From positions 1 through 26,211 of IMG/VR virus record IMGVR_UViG_3300017989_000404: a DNA stretch of 26,211 nucleotides. One strand, written 5' to 3'. This DNA is from a virus. Shown here piece by piece: positions 1 to 7,084 of the stretch; the stretch's first letter is position 1, and each line of letters starts with the position of its first letter. The notes under the pieces are model-generated. The model was not told where the DNA came from and made no database searches. It saw only the letters and a program-made list of their open reading frames with translations. The position numbers and the translations under genes were made by a program.

Positions 1-2
1 CA

Positions 3-209
3 ATTACTTTAGACTGGTTAGTAGAAAATATTGGTTATGAACTAAGGTATTGGGATCATGCTAATCCACAATACTTAAAGTATGGTGAGAATACTTTAAG
101 GCTTATTTATAAGATTTTTGAAGACTTAGAGTTACAACGTGAAGGTTATGTATTAGTACATAGTCAAAGTAAAAAAACGCTTAAGATTAATAATAAAGAG
201 GAATTGTGA
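3..209 (+). CDS. Partial hypothetical protein (3' end only)
   Basis: An open frame enters from the left edge and runs 68 codons to TGA at 207-209; its start lies outside the window. The visible C-terminal part contains LDWLVENIGYELRYW and ends KTLKINNKEEL. I do not recognise the family. The DNA is clearly AT-rich (roughly 30% GC in the first 120 bases, against nearly half in the capsid region), so base composition differs from the late module. Its stop overlaps the GTG start of the next gene by four bases (GTGA), so the two are probably translationally coupled in one operon. Confidence 0.6.
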   Translation: MTLDWLVENIGYELRYWDHANPQYLKYGENTLRLIYKIFEDLELQREGYVLVHSQSKKTLKINNKEEL

Positions 210-358
210 AAATTGAAGAGTTTGGAAAAGAATACTTAAAAGAAGTATTTGAAAATTTCAAGACTAGTAAACAGGCTTTGGAGATGTTAGTGGATTACAT
301 GTGTTGGTTGGGAAAGGCAAAACATGGCGATTACATAGCGGGGAAAAAGCAAAAATAG
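206..358 (+). CDS. Small hypothetical protein, 50 aa, GTG start
   Basis: The frame starts at GTG 206 and ends at TAG 356-358. AAGAGG at 196-201 lies four bases upstream, and the start overlaps the previous stop as GTGA, which is why GTG is chosen. The product begins VKIEEFGKEYLKEVFENF, is charged and mostly helical in appearance, and ends in a lysine-rich tail. No domain is recognised. It is AT-rich like the gene before it and belongs to the same rightward early operon. Confidence 0.6.
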   Translation: MKIEEFGKEYLKEVFENFKTSKQALEMLVDYMCWLGKAKHGDYIAGKKQK

Positions 359-386
359 TTTACGAGTGGAACCCACAGGAGGCGTG

Positions 387-557
387 ATGCGGAAAATAGC
401 GGCTGAAAAATCAACGGCAGATGAAATCGAAGAACTCCAGCGCAAATTTAACGCAAAAATACAGCCGATGTGGTACGTATTAAAACACAAAATACTGCCA
501 CAATTGGAACAGCAATTATTGAGATGCCTGGACGCGGAGATAAAGGAGTCTGAATGA
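387..557 (+). CDS. Small hypothetical protein, 56 aa
   Basis: The chosen start is ATG 387, four bases after a perfect AGGAGG at 377-382. An in-frame GTG at 366 would add seven residues but lies upstream of that ribosome-binding site. The product starts MRKIAAEKSTADEIEELQRK and is highly charged, with a helical, possibly coiled-coil first half. No catalytic motif is seen. The TGA stop overlaps the ATG of the next gene by three bases, so it sits inside the early operon. Function unknown. Confidence 0.65.
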   Translation: MRKIAAEKSTADEIEELQRKFNAKIQPMWYVLKHKILPQLEQQLLRCLDAEIKESE

Positions 558-829
558 TCCACTCTTTCGGTAAAACCGACTGCTCTGAGTGTGGCAAGAC
601 ATTTAAGAAATCAAGTGCATGGCAAAGATTCTGCTGCGAGCAGTGCAGGAACAGATATCACAGCAGACTAAAGCGCAGGGAGGCAAAAGAGAGAAGGGAT
701 AAGTTGAATCTGAAAAAGTACAGGCGCATTGCAAGGGTGGTCAATACCAAGTGCGGATGCTGCGAAGATATATGCGACAATAGCTGCGAACTGTACAGCA
801 TAAAGAAAATTGTGAAGGAGAAAGGATGA
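554..829 (+). CDS. Small Cys-rich zinc-binding-type protein, 91 aa
   Basis: ATG 554 follows AAAGGAG (542-548) by five bases and overlaps the preceding stop. Residues 10-36 form a compact zinc-finger-like unit: C10-x2-C13, then C28-x2-C31 and H36 in the context FCCEQCRNRYH. A basic helix rich in Lys and Arg follows (about 38-61), and then a second cysteine cluster with C67, C69, C70, C74 and C78. Such small phage zinc fingers often bind nucleic acid or partner proteins; that role is inferred here. The gene lies directly before the resolvase and overlaps its start by four bases. Confidence 0.75.
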   Translation: MIHSFGKTDCSECGKTFKKSSAWQRFCCEQCRNRYHSRLKRREAKERRDKLNLKKYRRIARVVNTKCGCCEDICDNSCELYSIKKIVKEKG

Positions 830-1287
830 ATATATTAGGCATTGATCCAGGAAATGTACAATCAGCTTATGTTTTGTGGAATGCAAAGGATGAAACGCTT
901 GAAGGATATGGAATACTCGAAAACGAAATAATGCTTTCCAGATTAGCATCAGACTTACACATTTGCTCTGATGTAATTGTCTGCGAAATGGTAGCAAGCT
1001 ACGGCATGGCGGTAGGTAAAACCGTGTTTGAAACTTGCGTCTGGATTGGCAGGTTCACTGATCCAGAAGATAAGCTGGTCTACCGAAAGGACATAAAACT
1101 GCACTTCTGCAACAGTATGAGAGCGAAGGACACCAATATCAGGCAAGCTTTGATCGACAGGTTTGGCCCTCCCGGAACAAAGAAAGCACCTGGAAAGCTG
1201 TACGGTGTGAAAAAAGATATATGGTCAGCACTGGCAGTCGCTGTATATTATGCCGACACACATGCAAACGGAAAAGCCTCCGAGTAA
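826..1287 (+). CDS. RuvC-like Holliday junction resolvase / RNase H-fold nuclease
   Basis: The 153-aa product opens with the RuvC-type first strand ILGIDPG, placing the first catalytic aspartate at D7. A second strand, VIVCEMV, supplies E54, and a C-terminal helix KKDIWSALAVAV supplies D131, with D102 (KDTNIRQAL) as another conserved-looking acid. These acids fit metal-dependent cleavage of branched DNA in this superfamily. In phages such enzymes resolve replication and recombination branches before packaging. ATG 826 overlaps the previous stop (ATGA) and follows AAGGAG. This is the last gene of the rightward operon, and its final codons form one arm of a terminator. The superfamily call is firm; the exact substrate is inferred. 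Confidence 0.85.
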   Translation: MNILGIDPGNVQSAYVLWNAKDETLEGYGILENEIMLSRLASDLHICSDVIVCEMVASYGMAVGKTVFETCVWIGRFTDPEDKLVYRKDIKLHFCNSMRAKDTNIRQALIDRFGPPGTKKAPGKLYGVKKDIWSALAVAVYYADTHANGKASE

Positions 1288-1299
1288 TTCAGAGGCTTT
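1273..1299. terminator. Hairpin terminator at operon convergence, probably bidirectional
   Basis: AAAGCCTC (1273-1280) pairs perfectly with GAGGCTTT (1292-1299) around an 11-base loop that contains the TAA stop of the resolvase gene. The 3' side reads CTTTGTT on the plus strand and CTTTTCCGTTT on the minus strand, giving short U-rich ends in both directions. It lies between the converging early and late operons, where a shared terminator is expected. Confidence 0.6.
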
Positions 1300-1334
1300 G
1301 TTCCAAGGGTTGGGGAATTCGATTAAAAGTTATT

Positions 1335-1697
1335 TTACTGTGGCGTTACCTTCTTGTCAAGTTCAACCAGTTTCTGGTAGTCATCTGTCAGGTGGAAGAA
1401 ATCCAGCACCGCGTCAATTCCGCTAATCATACCAGCCCAGATTTTATCGTCAGGATCATTTGTGAAATCACCATCCTGGTTTAAGTCGGTTGCTGCAGCC
1501 CTGTCCTTCAAGCTTTCTACAGCTTTGCGCATTTCAAACAAAAGATTTGCTGCCGGCACTTTCAAACTGTCTTTAATCAGGTCTAACAGCTTTAGGTACT
1601 TCATTACATCTTGGCATATACCGATTAGTTTCGGCAAGTCCTTAACATGTTTGAATACACCAAACACGCCAGCCAGATTAATTCTCGGGATTCTCAT
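1335..1697 (-). CDS. Late protein with EF-hand-like loop, 120 aa
   Basis: The start is ATG 1697, four bases after AGGAGG (1707-1702 on the minus strand); upstream in-frame codons precede that site and are rejected. The N-terminal half is helical and basic (MRIPRINLAGVFGVFKHVKD). Residues 71-83 read DLNQDGDFTNDPD, which matches the spacing of an EF-hand or dockerin-type calcium loop: D71, N73, D75, G76, D77, with D81 or D83 further on. A helical C-terminus follows. It overlaps the 3' end of the DUF5675 gene by 20 bases and is the last late gene. Calcium binding and any part in lysis are inferences. Confidence 0.7.
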   Translation of the reverse strand: MRIPRINLAGVFGVFKHVKDLPKLIGICQDVMKYLKLLDLIKDSLKVPAANLLFEMRKAVESLKDRAAATDLNQDGDFTNDPDDKIWAGMISGIDAVLDFFHLTDDYQKLVELDKKVTPQ

Positions 1698-2172
1698 TCT
1701 GCCTCCTAGAGTCAATTATTTCAATCCAGATGGACTGATACCCGTTTAACACATCTAAAATCTCTTCAAGGGCATTCTGCGAGTCGTGTATAGTATCCTC
1801 AGTTGAATACATGCCGACAAGAATACACCCTGCTGTATTTTGAGGGTAGTTTCCTTTATGTAACTTCACTTCAGTAAAATCCGGTACACCTTTAAGCTCT
1901 GGCAGTACGCGCTTAAACTTAGGCGACCACTCCATTACAATACTGTATTTACCTGGAGGAATACAACGTGGTTTTTCATCTCGATCAGGTGGTTCAAGTG
2001 TATCGTATATTTTACCCGCAACATTAAGCTTTCCTTGAGTTGTCAGGGCTGAAAACCTGTCACGGATCAATACTATTGTAATTTCCTTAGGCTCTAATTT
2101 CATACCTGGAACCGCTAACTTTCCTTTGTCGTTGACATACTTGTCACGCCAGAAGAACGGCATACGCGTCAT
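1678..2172 (-). CDS. DUF5675 family protein, 164 aa
   Basis: The sequence follows the DUF5675 pattern as I know it. A strand with a basic pair (IVLIRDRFSALTTQGKL) is followed by TLEPPDRDEKPRCIPPGKY (residues 58-76), then SPKF, GVPDF, the motif LHKGNYPQNTAGCILVG (104-120), and a C-terminal strand. The H105-x-G-N and G-C116-x-L arrangement resembles the His/Cys layout of L,D-transpeptidase-like folds, but catalysis is not established. Phage members often sit near lysis genes, as this one does, next to a holin-like gene. ATG 2172 is used, though only a weak GGTGG-type site precedes it; ATG 2163 is an alternative. Confidence 0.8.
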   Translation of the reverse strand: MTRMPFFWRDKYVNDKGKLAVPGMKLEPKEITIVLIRDRFSALTTQGKLNVAGKIYDTLEPPDRDEKPRCIPPGKYSIVMEWSPKFKRVLPELKGVPDFTEVKLHKGNYPQNTAGCILVGMYSTEDTIHDSQNALEEILDVLNGYQSIWIEIIDSRRQNENPEN

Positions 2173-2175
2173 TAA

Positions 2176-2442
2176 TTAACCACCAAAAGTTGAGTTTATT
2201 GCTGCTGCTGCTGCGTCTAGCACTTTAATGATCGCGTATATAAGAGCAATCATTGCACTGTTGTAGAGTATCTTTTGTTTGCCGTTAACTGGTTGCTGTG
2301 ATGGGTTATGTGACTTCAAACCCTCTTCAACAGCATCTTTCATTTGTGCAGGCAAATGTTTCATGTCAGTCTTGATCTCCACAATATCGGTTTCATTTTT
2401 CCTGACCCTTTCTTCCAGTTTATCGTGGCTGTCGCAATTCAT
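2176..2442 (-). CDS. Coiled-coil protein with one C-terminal TM segment, holin-like
   Basis: The 88-aa product has a charged heptad-like helix (residues 8-45), a short linker (HNPSQQPVNGKQ), and one hydrophobic stretch from about 57 to 80 ending in an Ala run. This layout, a coiled coil followed by one membrane helix, matches XhlA-type lysis accessory proteins and small phage holin-like proteins. AGGGGG precedes ATG 2442 by five bases. Its place between an HExxH protein and a DUF5675 protein at the end of the late operon supports a membrane role in lysis. A spanin or membrane anchor is another possibility. Confidence 0.6.
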   Translation of the reverse strand: MNCDSHDKLEERVRKNETDIVEIKTDMKHLPAQMKDAVEEGLKSHNPSQQPVNGKQKILYNSAMIALIYAIIKVLDAAAAAINSTFGG

Positions 2443-2451
2443 TCTAGCCCC

Positions 2452-2718
2452 CTATTCTGCCTCTCTTGCCTCTATCTCCAGCGGGTTGTTAGCGTAGCCG
2501 TACTTCAGGTTGTAAAAGTTCCACATAAGCAAATACCCAACTTTACCGTAGCGTTCTATCTGCTCCAGGTGTTTGCGCTCATGCCTGATCAATGCCGGGG
2601 AAGGATATGTTCCTATGTAATATATCTGTTTTTCAAACACATCCACCATTGCATCTTTTTTAGCCTTTTTCAGGATAAACCAGTTCAGACTATACTTACG
2701 CGCTTTTTTGGGGTTCAT
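2452..2718 (-). CDS. Small HExxH (gluzincin-like) putative metalloprotease, 88 aa
   Basis: The protein contains RHERKHLEQIERYG, placing H46, E47 and H50 in a textbook HExxH zinc motif inside a helix. About 30 residues later it has NPLEIEAREAE, where E81 or E83 could be the third zinc ligand, as in gluzincins. Between them lies an aromatic stretch (MWNFYNLKYGY). At 88 aa it is a minimal version of such a fold. The start ATG 2718 overlaps the stop of the 1128-aa gene (ATGA) and follows GAGGACC. Possible roles include virion protein processing or attack on the host envelope. Activity is unproven. Confidence 0.7.
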   Translation of the reverse strand: MNPKKARKYSLNWFILKKAKKDAMVDVFEKQIYYIGTYPSPALIRHERKHLEQIERYGKVGYLLMWNFYNLKYGYANNPLEIEAREAE

Positions 2719-5700
2719 TGTTCGGTCCTCACTCTTCTTTGTATTTTTCTTTTCATGTAATTTCTGGCACGTGTCCGAGCTTGGTCGATGTTTTTTTTAA
2801 TCAATTTGGTTTTAAGTTTGTCGCTCATCTTTCGTTTCGCAATACGGTCTACAAGCCGCTTTGCTTCCTGACCTGCAATGATTTGAAATTCATCAAATTC
2901 TGCTGGAGTCATTCCATATTCAACTCCGCGAATAGTTACCCTGTTTGATGGAATCCCTATATTAATACCAAGTCTCAAGATTTCCTGGTTAGTTACATCA
3001 GCTTTAACAGGGCTCACACCTTTGCCTAGAAACATACGCTGAACAACGCCGGGTTTACCTTCACCGGCTCTTATTATTGGTTGACCCCATATATCACGCC
3101 GTGGATATAACTGATCGCGCATAAAGCGGCCTGGTACTCTTTCCTGCATAATCTGAACAGCCGTTTCGGTGCGCTTCAGTTCGGGTTCTATTGCTCTTGT
3201 TGTTGCTCCTACAATATTCGGTACTAAACTCCCTGTTGTCATTTTTATGTAATTGTTGCCGTATCTTTGAGGATCGCGCACAGCATCAAGAAAGTTACTC
3301 AGACCTGATACAAATGTTTTGGAGAGCAAGTTCTTAGATACCGACCCTCCGGCTGCAGCTAACGCAGCCATGTATTCATCGTCATCACCAGGATCAAATT
3401 CAGCATAGTCTGCAGCCATGCCAAGCACAGATGCAATCGGTTCGAATCTTTCTATTGGAAGCCATGCGTCCGGTCCACCAAAAAGTTTAAGGTTAATGCT
3501 GTAAGGTTGCCAGCCTGTGCGATACAAAGAATCTCTTTCATTTTTGTCTTTAGGGCCACCACCTGTAAGGAAGCCTGATTTAGCCAGCATTATGCCGATT
3601 CCCATTATAGCAGTACCGAATGCAGGTGCAGCCATTTCATCGCTAAAATTCGCACCTTTAATATTAAAATGATCCCCGCGTAATGCTTTAAGAAACCCTA
3701 ATGGTGTACGCTCAACAGCATACTTAGCAATATTGGTGGGAGTTCTTACAAATGGAATAATATATTTTTGAGCATTTATTCCGTATATTGGAGTACTACG
3801 CATTTTCTGCAACTGCTTTCCAAAAGCACCAAGCTCTTTAGTAAACGTTGCATACCTCATTTTATCTTCAGCTTTTTTGTTAAACTTGTTAGACTTCATC
3901 AGTTCATCAATACGCTGAGCGAACTTATCTCCTTTAACATTTTCAATCCGAGCCTGCCGGTAAGCAAGGGAATACTTTTCCGACTGATATGCAAGTGCTT
4001 TGAAAAAGTCATCAAACCCTTGAAGTAACCTGCCAGGTAAACGTACAAACTTTCCTGTTGATCCTGGAATAGAACCAAATCTTCCAATACGCCCTGCTTC
4101 TTCGAACTTAGTCATTTCATCAATCGACATTTCAGTCTTGAATGTTTGCAGGCCAATAGCTAACGCATCCAACATAGCATTGCCGTAAGATTTTTCCAAG
4201 TGGTTAGCAAGTTCCGGTGCTGTTGGTTTTGTCAATCCCTTGAAAGCTGCCAGACCTTCACGAAAGAACCTTTGCCGTCTTTCCCCGGTAGCAGCAGAAC
4301 GTCCTAGTTCAATAAATGCAGCAGCAGGTTTTTCAATTCCAAAGTGAGAACCATAAACGGCTAAGTTAGAAACAATGTTTGCTACATTAGTTTGTGGTCC
4401 GCTGAGTATACCGTTCATCCAAAGTTCATAAAACTTATCAGATAATTTTGTAGGGGGAAGTTTATCTACTTCTTTCATCAGTTGTTGCAGCCCTTGCGCA
4501 TCAGCCGGATCATAAAGCAGCAACTTATCAAGTATATCGTCTGACACTTGCTTGCCGTGTAACTTTTGTGCAAACTGAGGGATAAAGGATTTGTCGTATC
4601 TATTTTTTATCTGAGCCAGTTTGCTTAGTTTGGTTGCGATATTACGATAGCCAAGTTCTTGACCTTTTATCATTCCTATATTTGCATTAGTGAGATTTAA
4701 TTTCATTGCTTCTTCTATTGCTTTATCGCGAGCTTCTATATCTTCAATGTTATTCGTTTCAACCGCTTTTTTGCTGAGTCTACGGGCTTCAAAGGTTTTA
4801 ACTAAGTGTGCTTGCCGTATAGCTTCCTGTTCATATGCGTTTGCAGACTTCTTTTGCGGATCAAACTTTAACGCCCATTCCATGCTGTATGTGCCATCAG
4901 CAAACCGTTTGGCTGTTTCTATAACAACATCGTCAAATGTTCGTTTACCCTCTTTTCGCATCGCTTCTATTTCAGGATAACCGATTTCAGTTAAGTGATT
5001 GATGTAAAACTTAGTATCGTAATCTGCATCTATTCGTTCTAAGTTAACGCCTTTACCTGTGGTATCACCCCCCGCATACTTCGGCAACGGCATACCGTAT
5101 GCAAGACCACCGGCAGGTACATTGCCTGCAACTTCTTTTATAGCGTCAGGTTTGGCTTCTAAGACCATTTCTTGTTCCGGGCTGACATATTCTTCAAGTG
5201 GAGTTAATTTAACCTCTGGTACGGCAGCAGGTTTGTTCAATTCCTCTGTTATCTTATCTTGAAACTGTTTCTTTTGCTGACTTGTTAACCTTGCTCCTAT
5301 ACCACCAATAATAGGGCCGCTGATTCCTGAAACAATTGCGGTCTGCTTTATGCGTTCCATTAACTCAGGCCAGGTGATCGTTTCGTCAATGGCAATCTTG
5401 TTCAAGCCAGCTTCAAGTATTGTTGCCGCTTCCTCGCCAAGTGTATCCCACAAAGCATATGAAATAGCTTTCTTTGCCCACGGCATAGACTTAAACAACT
5501 TGCCGATAGAGATAGCTTCAGTAACTGACTCAATCAATCCCTGACCAATTGCCCCCCACGTTGCGGTCTTAGGACTTGCACCTTTTGATCTCAGTTCATC
5601 GTACTTATTCCCTGCTGATACTGCAGACATTGCCATTAAAGGACCAGCCGGACCCAAGGGTGCAGTCGCAATTAAAGTAGGCAAGTTAGAACCTACATTT

Positions 5701-6101
5701 TGCAAGACTTCAAAAGTTATCTGCTTTGCTTTGTTGTCTGGTAAATCCTCAGGAGTAATTGCTTTTAATCCCTTGTCTAACATGCTATCCCAGAAGTCAG
5801 CAGTTTTAGCCAGCACTTTTTGATAAGCTTGTACTCCAGGGATTGCCTTGAATACACCTGCGTCTTTTTCTCCTAAAGCCCGTTGAATACCAGCTAACCC
5901 TTTGCCTATTTGTAAAACGCCAGCACCAAGACCTGGTACAATAGCAGGTGCTACTTCTTTGCCGATCTCAACAGTTTTTTCTAATACTCCAGGTTCTTTA
6001 TATTCCTCAAGTGGAGTAAGTTTTGCAGCAGGCTTTTCGTACTCCTCTAAAGGGGTTAACTTCGGCTGCTTGTTATATTCTTCCAAAGGTGTAAGTTTCA
6101 T
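2715..6101 (-). CDS. Large internal virion / polyvalent protein, 1128 aa
   Basis: This giant protein begins with three copies of KLTPLEEY (residues 2-34) and has a fourth at 298-305. Between them lies a Gly/Ala-rich stretch with membrane-active character (APAIVPGLGAGVLQIGKGLAG, TLIATAPLGPAGPLMAMSAVSAG, AIVSGISGPIIGGIGARL). The C-terminal half has features I associate with the LPD38-type region of large polyvalent phage proteins: LWMNGILSGPQTNVANIVSNL, then RLLQGFDDFFKALAYQSEKYSLAYR, then IIPFVRTPTNIAKYAVERTPLG. Such proteins are packaged in the capsid and ejected with the DNA, forming or guiding a channel through the envelope; that role is inferred. The C-terminal tail is very basic. ATG 6101 follows AGAGGA, and the gene overlaps the upstream stop by one base (TAATG). 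Confidence 0.75.
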   Translation of the reverse strand: MKLTPLEEYNKQPKLTPLEEYEKPAAKLTPLEEYKEPGVLEKTVEIGKEVAPAIVPGLGAGVLQIGKGLAGIQRALGEKDAGVFKAIPGVQAYQKVLAKTADFWDSMLDKGLKAITPEDLPDNKAKQITFEVLQNVGSNLPTLIATAPLGPAGPLMAMSAVSAGNKYDELRSKGASPKTATWGAIGQGLIESVTEAISIGKLFKSMPWAKKAISYALWDTLGEEAATILEAGLNKIAIDETITWPELMERIKQTAIVSGISGPIIGGIGARLTSQQKKQFQDKITEELNKPAAVPEVKLTPLEEYVSPEQEMVLEAKPDAIKEVAGNVPAGGLAYGMPLPKYAGGDTTGKGVNLERIDADYDTKFYINHLTEIGYPEIEAMRKEGKRTFDDVVIETAKRFADGTYSMEWALKFDPQKKSANAYEQEAIRQAHLVKTFEARRLSKKAVETNNIEDIEARDKAIEEAMKLNLTNANIGMIKGQELGYRNIATKLSKLAQIKNRYDKSFIPQFAQKLHGKQVSDDILDKLLLYDPADAQGLQQLMKEVDKLPPTKLSDKFYELWMNGILSGPQTNVANIVSNLAVYGSHFGIEKPAAAFIELGRSAATGERRQRFFREGLAAFKGLTKPTAPELANHLEKSYGNAMLDALAIGLQTFKTEMSIDEMTKFEEAGRIGRFGSIPGSTGKFVRLPGRLLQGFDDFFKALAYQSEKYSLAYRQARIENVKGDKFAQRIDELMKSNKFNKKAEDKMRYATFTKELGAFGKQLQKMRSTPIYGINAQKYIIPFVRTPTNIAKYAVERTPLGFLKALRGDHFNIKGANFSDEMAAPAFGTAIMGIGIMLAKSGFLTGGGPKDKNERDSLYRTGWQPYSINLKLFGGPDAWLPIERFEPIASVLGMAADYAEFDPGDDDEYMAALAAAGGSVSKNLLSKTFVSGLSNFLDAVRDPQRYGNNYIKMTTGSLVPNIVGATTRAIEPELKRTETAVQIMQERVPGRFMRDQLYPRRDIWGQPIIRAGEGKPGVVQRMFLGKGVSPVKADVTNQEILRLGINIGIPSNRVTIRGVEYGMTPAEFDEFQIIAGQEAKRLVDRIAKRKMSDKLKTKLIKKNIDQARTRARNYMKRKIQRRVRTEQ
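5187..5210 (-). repeat. Fourth KLTPLEEY copy inside the 1128-aa protein
   Basis: Residues 298-305 again read KLTPLEEY, after a short Pro-rich linker (NKPAAVPEV) that closes the N-terminal helical domain. It is about 260 residues from the first three copies, so the motif brackets that domain. Confidence 0.9.
6000..6098 (-). repeat. Three KLTPLEEY peptide repeats at the N-terminus of the 1128-aa protein
   Basis: Residues 2-9, 14-21 and 27-34 are each exactly KLTPLEEY, separated by short charged spacers (NKQP, EKPAA). The codons differ between copies, for example in the Glu-Glu-Tyr and Leu-Thr-Pro codons, so the peptide is kept while the DNA has drifted. This points to selection on the peptide rather than a recent tandem duplication. 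Confidence 0.9.
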
Positions 6102-7081
6102 TATTCCTCTAATACAAATGCTTTTCCTGTAGCGTCTTTAACAATTGGTTTGCCATCCTTAGTGAACTCGCCTGTTTCTTGATAACCAGCAGGAACAGTA
6201 AAGGTTTTTTCTGTCTGCACATTCGATATTTTTTGACCAGGTTTAGATACTTCCGAAACTTTTGGTTTCCCCGATATAACCTGGTCAAGCAAGTCAAAGA
6301 GTTCAGTTGCTTCCGGGTCTTCGGATGAAATTCCCTGCATTAAAAGCTGAGCTTTCACTTTAACAGCATCGTCAAAGTCGAGTTGCTTTTTCTTTTCCAG
6401 ACCTGAACGACCGTAGAACTCCATAAGTGCCTGCCGTTCGTTTTCAGGTAACTTCAGTATATATTCGTACAACTGTATGCTTGCCGGTTTAGTAGTGTCA
6501 GCCGCCATCTTTGGAGCTCCTGTTACAGGAACAGCCTTAACACCTTCTGCTGTTTGAATGTCAACATACCGTTTCCCGTCTTCACCCATATATGCTTTTC
6601 CCACTATTTCACCTAACGGCGATCCTTTACCTTCAGCCTGCATTTTAGCTAACACGCTTTCAACAAGACCGCTGTACTTAGTGAAATCTTTATCTGATTT
6701 CTTTTCCAATGCTATTAATGCAGCGGCCTGCGCTCCCTGTTCAAGTATCTTGTAATCTTCTGTAGCAATGCCATAATCCATCATAGCAATAGCAGCTTCA
6801 GCAGGGTCTGTTGCAGTCTGCATCTTGAGGTTAAACTGCTGCAGCATTTCAGCTTTGCGTTTCGATTCTTCTTCTTTTTTGGCAAACTGTTCTTCCCTCA
6901 ATCCAAGCTCACGTTCCTGCAACCCAATCCTTTCTTGGCCTTGAGCAAGTTGCTGCTGTTGCAACTGCCTCTGCTGACCCTGAGCGCGCATTGTACCCAT
7001 TGTCTGCAAACCTGCTCCAAGTCCTGGTGCAGCATAAGCAAGCGGTGATCTAAGTTCAATATTCGGATATCCGTATGGCAT
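6101..7081 (-). CDS. Gln/Glu-rich coiled-coil internal virion-like protein, 326 aa
   Basis: After a Gly-rich start (residues 1-30, SPLAYAAPGLGAGLQTMG), residues about 33-80 form a dense Gln/Glu/Leu helix (QQRQLQQQQLAQGQERIGL and on) that looks like a long coiled coil. A mixed charged domain follows, and the C-terminus is a small beta-rich unit (FTVPAGYQETGEFTKDGKP). No enzyme motif is seen. The position between two other Ala/Gln/Gly-rich proteins, after the tail hub gene, matches the P22 ejection-protein block (gp7, gp20, gp16), so ejection with the genome is the likely role. GGGGAGG lies six bases before ATG 7081. Confidence 0.65.
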   Translation of the reverse strand: MPYGYPNIELRSPLAYAAPGLGAGLQTMGTMRAQGQQRQLQQQQLAQGQERIGLQERELGLREEQFAKKEEESKRKAEMLQQFNLKMQTATDPAEAAIAMMDYGIATEDYKILEQGAQAAALIALEKKSDKDFTKYSGLVESVLAKMQAEGKGSPLGEIVGKAYMGEDGKRYVDIQTAEGVKAVPVTGAPKMAADTTKPASIQLYEYILKLPENERQALMEFYGRSGLEKKKQLDFDDAVKVKAQLLMQGISSEDPEATELFDLLDQVISGKPKVSEVSKPGQKISNVQTEKTFTVPAGYQETGEFTKDGKPIVKDATGKAFVLEE

Positions 7082-7084
7082 TTG

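Noticed and set aside
366-386. GTG start at 366 for the 56-aa gene
   Set aside because: It lies upstream of the AGGAGG that clearly serves ATG 387.
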